A stretch of DNA of 41,329 bases from Brasilonema bromeliae SPC951 (lineage in GTDB: Bacteria > Cyanobacteriota > Cyanobacteriia > Cyanobacteriales > Nostocaceae). The DNA is taken from positions 1 to 41,329 of the forward strand of contig NZ_QMEB01000020.1 of assembly GCF_012912135.1 (NCBI RefSeq), written 5' to 3'. Position numbers and translations under genes: made by a program. A model generated the notes under the pieces. The model did no database searches, was not told the DNA's origin, and worked only from the letters and a program-made list of their open reading frames with translations. Positions 35,277-41,329 of this stretch are shown here, in pieces. Position 1 is the first letter of the stretch; each line of letters begins with the position of its first letter.

Positions 35277-36797
35277 ATGGAACGCACAAACAACACCAAC
35301 TCCAACGGACGTAACGGACACAAAACAGCAGTTCTGGAGAAAGAACTCGTTAAAGACATAGAGACTTTGGAAGCTTTAACATCAGAAAATTTGACCAATA
35401 AAATGCCAGCAGAAACACTCGTCAAAGCTGATCTACATACCCAACCTGAAACGGCGGACAAAGAAGCCAAACCCCAACCGCCGGAAACACCTAAGAAGAA
35501 AAAACCGATTGCCTTGATTTTGACAGCATTGGGTGTGGGTGCTGTAGCTGCAGGAGGTTTTGGTTATCATTGGTGGCAGTATGCTTCTACTCACCAAGAG
35601 ACAGACAACGCTCAAGTTGCAGGACACCTGCACCAAGTCAGCGCCCGCATTCCTGGAACTATAAGTCAAGTTTTGGTAAATGATAACCAGGAAGTCCAAC
35701 CAGGACAATTGCTGGTAACACTCGATCCACGCGATTATCAAAGCAAAGTGCAACAAACTGAAGCCGCGCTACAAAATGCTCGTCGTCAGGCGCAAGCCGC
35801 ACAAGCAAATATTAACTTAGCCTCAAAAACAACCAGTGCTAAGACAGTTCAGGCACAAGGAGATGTTAGCGGTGCTGTCGCAGCAATTTCCACAGCGCAA
35901 GCAGCGGTACAGGAAGCAGAAGCTGGGATTCCCGCCGCACAAGCTGAGGTGAAACAGGCAGAAGCTGGGATTCCCGCCGCACAAGCGCAAGTTGCACAAG
36001 CAAACGCCAATTTGCAAAAAGCGCAAGCTGATTACAACCGTTACAACACCTTGTCTCAACAAGGAGCAATTCCCCGTCAGCAATTAGACACTTCTAAGTC
36101 AGCGTATGATGTGGCTGTAGCGCAAAAGGATGCTGCTATTCAAGGAGTTAACCAAGCGCAAGCACGATTAGCCGCCGCCAGAGTTGGGGTAGCAAAAGCA
36201 CAGTCGCAACTAGCGCAAGCACAAGAAGGAGTGGTGAGTGCGCAAGCAAAACTGGCAGCATCTAAAGGTGGATTGCAACAAGCAACTGCAGGCGGGGAAC
36301 AAACAACAGTCAACCGCAACCAGTATGAAGCAGCAAAAGCAGCTATCGCTCAAGCGGACGCATCCTTGAAAGACGCGCAGTTGCAGTTATCCTACACCAA
36401 CATTACCGCTCCTGCTGCTGGACGCGTGGGGCGCAAGACAGTGGAAGTTGGCAACCGGGTACAAGCAGGAACACCTTTAATGGCGATTGTCAATGATGAT
36501 TATTGGGTCGTTGCCAACTTTAAAGAAACTCAGTTGGAAGACATGAAGCCAGGAGAAGAAGTTGAGATTAAACTCGATGCTTTTCCTCATCATACCTTTA
36601 AGGGTCGCGTTGATAGTATCTCGCCAGCTTCCGGCGCACAGTTTGCCCTCTTACCACCGGATAACGCCACAGGTAACTTTACGAAAATTGTGCAACGTGT
36701 TCCTGTGAAAATTGTTTTCGACAAAGAAAGCATCAAAGGTTATGAATCGCGGATTACACCGGGAATGTCAGCAGAAATCAGTGTAAAAGTCAAGTAG
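35277..36797 (+). CDS. HlyD/EmrA-type membrane-fusion (periplasmic adaptor) protein
   Basis: This 506-aa adaptor connects an inner-membrane exporter to the outer membrane. A charged N-terminus (about 75 aa) precedes one membrane helix (PIALILTALGVGAVAAGGFG, residues 77-96). The first lipoyl half is HQVSARIPGTISQVLVNDNQ; a long Ala/Gln-rich coiled coil follows (about 155-370); the second lipoyl half and beta-barrel (LSYTNITAPAAGRVGRKTVE, VANFKETQLEDMKPGEEVEI) complete the family order. The coiled coil contains a 42-bp tandem duplication. It works with the MFS pumps downstream, especially the EmrB-like one. ATG 35277 follows GAGGGG. Confidence 0.93.
   Translation: MERTNNTNSNGRNGHKTAVLEKELVKDIETLEALTSENLTNKMPAETLVKADLHTQPETADKEAKPQPPETPKKKKPIALILTALGVGAVAAGGFGYHWWQYASTHQETDNAQVAGHLHQVSARIPGTISQVLVNDNQEVQPGQLLVTLDPRDYQSKVQQTEAALQNARRQAQAAQANINLASKTTSAKTVQAQGDVSGAVAAISTAQAAVQEAEAGIPAAQAEVKQAEAGIPAAQAQVAQANANLQKAQADYNRYNTLSQQGAIPRQQLDTSKSAYDVAVAQKDAAIQGVNQAQARLAAARVGVAKAQSQLAQAQEGVVSAQAKLAASKGGLQQATAGGEQTTVNRNQYEAAKAAIAQADASLKDAQLQLSYTNITAPAAGRVGRKTVEVGNRVQAGTPLMAIVNDDYWVVANFKETQLEDMKPGEEVEIKLDAFPHHTFKGRVDSISPASGAQFALLPPDNATGNFTKIVQRVPVKIVFDKESIKGYESRITPGMSAEISVKVK
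35916..35986 (+). repeat. 42-bp period duplication in the adaptor coiled coil
   Basis: GCAGAAGCTGGGATTCCCGC and the next 9 bases are repeated exactly at 35916 and 35958. They encode two AEAGIPAAQA heptad-type segments, lengthening the coiled coil by 14 residues (two heptads). Confidence 0.9.
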
Positions 36798-36944
36798 GAC
36801 GAGGTGATAGGGTACAAGGAAAAATTTGTTCCTAAAACCTCTTCCAAAAGCAGTGGTATTCCTTTCCACCTGTAGAGAGGGGTTAGGTGTAGTGTCAAAT
36901 GATATCTATGAAAGGATATTTAATTTGTATAAAGTAACCCTTGA

Positions 36945-38222
36945 ATGAACGCACAAGCAACTAGAAAGAGTCCACTGTTACCGGCATTCAGGTCAAGAAA
37001 CTACCGTTTGTTTTTTGCTGGACAAGGCATTTCCCTTATTGGCTCGTGGATGACGCAACTTGCCACGATTTGGCTAGTTTATCACTTAACCAACAACCCA
37101 TTTATGTTGGGGGTTGTTGGATTTACCAGTCAAATTCCTAGCTTTTTTCTAACTCCCTTAGGTGGGGTATTTGTGGATCGTTTTTCCCGTCATCGTATTC
37201 TTATTGGCACGCAAATACTAGCGATGATTCAGTCGCTGGCGCTAGCAGTGCTGACTTTTACAGGCATGATTCAAATTTGGCACATTATCGCCTTGAGTTT
37301 ACTGCAAGGATTTATTAATGCCTTTGATGCACCAGCAAGACAAGCATTTGTAACAGAGTTAGTGGAACGCAGAGACGATGTAGCAAATGTCATAGCCATC
37401 AACTCAACAATGTTTAATGGCGCGCGCTTGATTGGACCTGCAATTGCTGGTTTACTCATTGCCAGAGTCGGCGCAGCTTACTGTTTTTTAATTGATGGTT
37501 TAAGCTACATTGCTGTGATTATCGCTTTGTTAGCGATGAAATTTAAGCCTTGGAAAACTACAGTTACTGGCGGCAATCCTTTGCAAAATTTTAAAGAAGG
37601 GTTTGTGTATGCCTTTGGTTTTCCACCAATTCGAGCAATATTATTATTAACAGCTTTCTTCAGCTTTTTCGGAATGCAATACACCGTTATCGTTCCGATT
37701 TTTGCAGAGGAAATCCTCAAAGGTAGCGCAGAAACTCTAGGTTTTTTGATGGCTGCGTCGGGAGTCGGAGCATTAGCAAGTGGTATTCATTTAGCTACGC
37801 GAAAAACAGTTATGGGACTTGGTAAAGTGATTGTTTTGGGTCTAGCAATTGCAGGAATTGCTTTGATTGCCTTTTCCTTGTCGCGCTTGCTTCCACTTTC
37901 TTTACTAGCAATGTTGTTTGTTGGTTTAGGAGTAATTCTCGTAATTGCCGGTAGTAACACAGTTTTACAAACCATTATTGAAGAGGAAAAGCGTGGACGG
38001 GTCCTGAGCTTATACACAATGTCATTTTTGGGAATGATACCCTTTGGTAATTTAGCTGCAGGTGCATTAGCCCATCAAATTGGTGCTCCTTACACTTTAA
38101 TTATTGATGGTATTGCTTGTATTTTCGGGTCTATCTATTTTGCCAAACAGTTGCCTGAGTTAAGAAAAATGGTACTCGCAATTTATGAGCAAAAGGGTAT
38201 ATTAGCAACTGCGAAACCTTAA
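36945..38222 (+). CDS. MFS transporter (EntS/MFS_3 type)
   Basis: This 425-aa major facilitator has about 12 hydrophobic helices. The start is SRNYRLFFAGQGISLIGSWM, and the loop motif A-like sequence GGVFVDRFSRHRILIGTQ is visible. The family exports siderophores or drugs by proton antiport in the plasma membrane. It lies between the EmrA-like adaptor and an EmrB-like pump, 147 nt after the former, so it is probably in the same MarR-controlled set. The substrate is unknown. No strong ribosome-binding site precedes ATG 36945. Confidence 0.9.
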   Translation: MNAQATRKSPLLPAFRSRNYRLFFAGQGISLIGSWMTQLATIWLVYHLTNNPFMLGVVGFTSQIPSFFLTPLGGVFVDRFSRHRILIGTQILAMIQSLALAVLTFTGMIQIWHIIALSLLQGFINAFDAPARQAFVTELVERRDDVANVIAINSTMFNGARLIGPAIAGLLIARVGAAYCFLIDGLSYIAVIIALLAMKFKPWKTTVTGGNPLQNFKEGFVYAFGFPPIRAILLLTAFFSFFGMQYTVIVPIFAEEILKGSAETLGFLMAASGVGALASGIHLATRKTVMGLGKVIVLGLAIAGIALIAFSLSRLLPLSLLAMLFVGLGVILVIAGSNTVLQTIIEEEKRGRVLSLYTMSFLGMIPFGNLAAGALAHQIGAPYTLIIDGIACIFGSIYFAKQLPELRKMVLAIYEQKGILATAKP

Positions 38223-38306
38223 AAAACTCACTTAAGAATTACTAACAAGGTTCAGTTAGGGTAGAAAATAGAAATATATCTCTCATTCAATACCTGGAGT
38301 ACTGCT

Positions 38307-39911
38307 GTGGCTGAAACAAATGCAGTTGACAACCAAGGAAATCAAGGTTCTATACAATCTTCCTCGAATCAACAAATACCGCTCAGAACTTGGATTGGCG
38401 TTCTTGCGAGTATGCTAGGCGCATTTATGGCGGTACTGGATATTCAAATTACCAACTCTTCGCTACAAGATATTCAGGCAAGTTTGGGGGCAACTTTAGA
38501 GGAAGGTTCTTGGATTTCTACTGCTTATTTGGTGGCGGAAATTGTGGTCATTCCTTTAACCGGATGGTTGTCACGGGTGTTTTCCCTAAGACGGTATTTG
38601 TTAGTTAACACCGCCTTATTTATCTTTTTCTCTGTATGCTGCGCTTGGTCATGGGATCTCAATTCTATGATTGTTTTCCGCGCCTTACAAGGCTTCACCG
38701 GAGGGGTTTTAATCCCTACCGCCATGACGGTTGTACTGACCACTTTACCACCATCCAAGCAAGCAATTGGGTTAGCTGCGTTTGCGATTACAGCCGTTTT
38801 TGCACCTTCAATTGGTCCGACATTCGGAGGTTGGTTAACAGAAAACTTCAGCTGGCACTACAGCTTTTACATAAATGTAGTTCCAGGAGTGTTGATGCTT
38901 GCTGGGGTTTGGTATGGAATTAAGCAAGAAAGACCCCAATTACAATTGTTAAAACAAGGCGACTGGTGGGGAATTATTTCAATGGCAATTGGGTTAGCTT
39001 CCCTGCAAGTTGTTTTAGAAGAAGGTAGCCGCAAAGATTGGTTTGGTTCAGCGTTAATTGTACGCTTGAGTATATTGGCGGTGATTTTCCTAACAATCTT
39101 TTTCTGGATTGAATTAACTCGCAAGCAGCCATTTATTAATTTGCGATTGGTGCGATATCGTAACTTTGGTTTAGCAAGTATTATCAATGTTTCTTTGGGA
39201 GTGGGATTGTATGGTTCAATTTATATTTTGCCGCTGTATCTAGCTCAAATTCAAGGATATAATGCTCTGCAAATTGGTCAAGTGCTGATCTGGGCGGGAA
39301 TTCCGCAACTGTTTATTATTCCCTTTATTCCAAAAGCGATGCAACGTATTGATGTGCGGTTGATGGTTGCTGTGGGTGTGGCTTTATTTGCAGTAAGTGC
39401 ATTCATGAATTCCAAGATGACTTATCAAACGGGATATGACCAATTAATTTGGTCGCAACTTGTTCGCGCAATGGGACAACCATTGATTATGGTACCCCTA
39501 ACCTCTATCGCCACTTCTGGTTTGAGTCCGAAAGAAGCAGGTTCAGCAAGCGGTTTATTTAATATGATGCGTAATATGGGCGGTTCTATGGGAATTGCAG
39601 CATTAGCGACTCTACTAACTAATAGAGAGCAATTTCATTCCAATAGATTAGGTGAATCAGTATCTTTATATAACCCAGCTACTCAAGAGAGAATTAACCA
39701 AATGACTCAATATTTTGTCAGTCGTGGTTCTGATTTGAGTACAGCACAAGACCAAGCCATAAAAGCTATTGACAACATAGTGCGTCGTGAAGCTTTCGTT
39801 AACGCTTTTAACGATTGTTTCTACTTTATCGCAATTGCTTTGTTACTTAGCGGTCTTGCTGTTTTATTCATCAAAAAAGTTAAGGTAACGGGTGGTGCTG
39901 TTGCTCATTAA
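38307..39911 (+). CDS. DHA2-family MFS drug exporter (EmrB-like)
   Basis: This 534-aa 14-helix type MFS pump has the family marks MLGAFMAVLDIQITNSSLQD (motif D1-like), TAYLVAEIVVIPLTGWLSRV, FRALQGFTGGVLIPTAMTVV and FGGWLTENFSWHYSFYINVV. With the EmrA-like adaptor two genes upstream it should form a tripartite-type export system. The start is GTG 38307, with GGAG 8 nt upstream. Length and motifs are complete, and no defect is seen. Confidence 0.94.
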   Translation: MAETNAVDNQGNQGSIQSSSNQQIPLRTWIGVLASMLGAFMAVLDIQITNSSLQDIQASLGATLEEGSWISTAYLVAEIVVIPLTGWLSRVFSLRRYLLVNTALFIFFSVCCAWSWDLNSMIVFRALQGFTGGVLIPTAMTVVLTTLPPSKQAIGLAAFAITAVFAPSIGPTFGGWLTENFSWHYSFYINVVPGVLMLAGVWYGIKQERPQLQLLKQGDWWGIISMAIGLASLQVVLEEGSRKDWFGSALIVRLSILAVIFLTIFFWIELTRKQPFINLRLVRYRNFGLASIINVSLGVGLYGSIYILPLYLAQIQGYNALQIGQVLIWAGIPQLFIIPFIPKAMQRIDVRLMVAVGVALFAVSAFMNSKMTYQTGYDQLIWSQLVRAMGQPLIMVPLTSIATSGLSPKEAGSASGLFNMMRNMGGSMGIAALATLLTNREQFHSNRLGESVSLYNPATQERINQMTQYFVSRGSDLSTAQDQAIKAIDNIVRREAFVNAFNDCFYFIAIALLLSGLAVLFIKKVKVTGGAVAH

Positions 39912-40372
39912 ATCTACTGTACTTCGCTGGATATAACCTTCAAAAAGGGTGAGAGCAAGATAAAAAAGCCTACGAATTATTTCACAAAATTTATACCATT
40001 TCTGTATGATAGCTTGCCCGTAAAGTGCCATAGTTGCGGCACGAACTTATCAGGAACGAACCGCTAAAAATCTTTATTTTATAACTCTAATTTGATAAAA
40101 AGTTTCTCGGTTCCAGAGAATTTAAATATTACGGTTATTATTTGTTATCTACTTACCTCCATACTTCTTGAGGATGAATGCAACTTCTCTCAAAGGCAAG
40201 ATGCATAATCTGAAAAATTGCATCATGATTTGAGTCAAAGAATTAACTTGTGCTCCTGTGCTGTTGTCAAAAAACGCTTAGCAGGATTCTTTCTGGCTGA
40301 CGAGAAATCACAGAAAACCTGTCACGGTTATTGCAGCAGTACGTAGCAAAAGCAGGGTGATGAGGAAACACA
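39912..40372. other. Intergenic region, no gene seen
   Basis: 461 bp of A/T-rich DNA between the EmrB-like gene and the lipoprotein gene. No clear hairpin terminator, repeat array or conserved RNA is recognised. The lipoprotein promoter is presumably in its 3' part; GAGGA lies 7 nt before ATG 40373. Confidence 0.5.
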
Positions 40373-40876
40373 ATGAACACGACGACAAACCTAGAGCGTA
40401 AAAAAGCATCGCTTCCGGTGGCAGTATTTCTCTCAGCGTTGCTCACACTACCAGTGCTTAGTGGTTGCGGTGGAGGTTCTCGAACTGCTGCGCCGCTACC
40501 GCCTGTTGACGATACTGCTGGTAGAAATGTGGGTTATCCACAATCTCCAAACCAACCCCAACAGACTAAGAGGGGATTGACAACAGGGCAGAAAGTGGCG
40601 ATAACTTTGGTGGGAGCAGCTGCGCTTTACTACTTGTACAACCAGCGAAAGAACGCTAGAGGAAACGGAGCGCAGGGTAAGTACTACCTTTCTAAGAATG
40701 GGCGTGTATACTACCGCGATGATCAAGGTCGTCCTCATTGGGTAACACCTCCATCCGAAGGAATTCGAGTTCCAGAGTCACAAGCGCAGCAGTATCGGGA
40801 TTTCAAAGGCTACAATGGGCGTACGACAGGTCGCGATTTGACTGACATCGCTCCACAGGAAGCGCCGACATACTAA
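40373..40876 (+). CDS. Predicted lipoprotein
   Basis: This 167-aa protein has a lipoprotein signal (PVAVFLSALLTLPVLSGC, lipid-attachment Cys32) followed by a glycine/proline linker. A second hydrophobic segment, TTGQKVAITLVGAAALYYLY (about 71-90), precedes the C-terminal part (GKYYLSKNGRVYYRDDQGRP), which has paired Tyr residues. It is probably held on a membrane facing the periplasm. I do not recognise a function. It is 95 nt upstream of the repeat protein gene and likely co-transcribed with it. Confidence 0.8.
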   Translation: MNTTTNLERKKASLPVAVFLSALLTLPVLSGCGGGSRTAAPLPPVDDTAGRNVGYPQSPNQPQQTKRGLTTGQKVAITLVGAAALYYLYNQRKNARGNGAQGKYYLSKNGRVYYRDDQGRPHWVTPPSEGIRVPESQAQQYRDFKGYNGRTTGRDLTDIAPQEAPTY

Positions 40877-40905
40877 AAATCACATCTAGTGTTGCACTAA
40901 AGACC

Positions 40906-40935
40906 CCAAAAGGATAGAAGCCAAAAGGATAGAAG
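40906..40935 (+). repeat. Direct repeat CCAAAAGGATAGAAG x2
   Basis: Two exact adjacent 15-bp copies (40906-40920, 40921-40935) in the spacer before the repeat-protein gene. Confidence 0.95.
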
Positions 40936-40971
40936 CCATAATTAACCACAAATATCAAAAGGAGATAAGTC

Positions 40972-41280
40972 ATGGTAGACGACTTTATTCGCAAGGCGAA
41001 GGATTTTTTGGGTGGTGGGTCAAACGAAGATGACCGCGAAGTACGTCCAGCAAGTGAAGACCCATACGGCGACCCCGCTGACCAGGATTACTACAGTAAC
41101 GCCATCCCCGCCAGCCAAGACCCCTACGGCGACCCTGCAGACCAAAATTACTACGGTAACGCCATCCCCGCCAGCCAAGACCCCTACGGCGACCCTGCCA
41201 ATGACTACGGGCAGTTTGGCAATGTTCGCCCAGCAAGTGAAGACCCCTACGGCGATCCAGCAGATGAGGATTACCGTTAA
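40972..41280 (+). CDS. Small acidic tandem-repeat protein (DPYGDPAD repeats)
   Basis: This 102-aa soluble protein has an N-terminal helix (MVDDFIRKAKDFLGGG) followed by four copies of PAS(E/Q)DPYGDPA(D/N). The middle copies have a 20-residue (60-bp) period: NAIPASQDPYGDPADQNYYG. It is strongly acidic and rich in Tyr, Asp and Pro, and likely unstructured. AGGAG lies 7 nt before the ATG. No family name is recognised; a protein- or metal-binding role is only a guess. The DNA of the two middle units is nearly identical, so the array grows by slippage or recombination. Confidence 0.8.
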   Translation: MVDDFIRKAKDFLGGGSNEDDREVRPASEDPYGDPADQDYYSNAIPASQDPYGDPADQNYYGNAIPASQDPYGDPANDYGQFGNVRPASEDPYGDPADEDYR

Positions 41281-41329
41281 CGCACAAAAAACAAATTTCT
41301 GCTTATGACAGTAAAGTCCAATACTGACT

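Overview
The window comes from a filamentous, heterocyst-type cyanobacterium (Nostocales-like). The evidence is the frequent HIP1 octamers (GCGATCGC and variants), short tandem and iterated palindromic repeats, cyanobacteria-specific gene families (DUF3352, CcsB, plant/cyanobacterial-type chorismate lyase), and above all a hormogonium-motility chemosensory cluster with a divergent hmpF. This is inferred from gene content; no rRNA is present.

Layout. 1-3.8 kb holds housekeeping genes: accC (-), a small unknown ORF, tRNA-Leu(GAG), chorismate lyase (+) and argC (-). 4.0-6.8 kb is a mobile-element graveyard. The 3' part of a family 2 (SrpI-like) encapsulin shell gene ends exactly at a TGTACAGTGACA terminus. 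The 2.38 kb that follows is bounded by inverted TGTACAGTGAC ends with internal TGACA/TGTCA repeats, in the style of type V-K CRISPR-associated transposons (CASTs). It contains no transposition or Cas genes, only a decayed IS5-family insertion and one small secreted protein gene. 7.4-10.7 kb carries a DUF3352 protein and the cytochrome c maturation gene ccsB.

10.9-14.7 kb is an accessory island: a CHAT-domain protease-like protein and a convergent NACHT ATPase with a membrane C-terminus. Both carry the same short G-G-x-A-G-x-D-x-x-V-T-Q motif, and a third copy lies in a broken gene fragment between them. This looks like a conflict/defence-type module. It is followed by a fold-back repeat and an RHH/PIN toxin-antitoxin pair.

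16.2-28 kb: a minus-strand run of CheY, CheW, MCP and a very large CheA hybrid, with a secreted prolyl oligopeptidase whose start overlaps the cheA stop. hmpF diverges from this cluster. It matches the hmp/pil system that controls type IV pilus motility. 28-34.3 kb: tilS, a fused double M16 peptidase, tRNA-Arg(TCT), a frameshifted small membrane-protein gene, and an HTH protein whose gene has absorbed a dispersed palindromic repeat in frame.

34.6-40 kb: a MarR regulator followed by an EmrA-like membrane-fusion protein and two MFS transporters (one EmrB-like). Near-identical operator-like sites (TTACGTAyACTAA) precede both marR and the efflux genes, suggesting one regulon. The window ends with a lipoprotein gene and a small protein built of four 'DPYGDPA' repeats.
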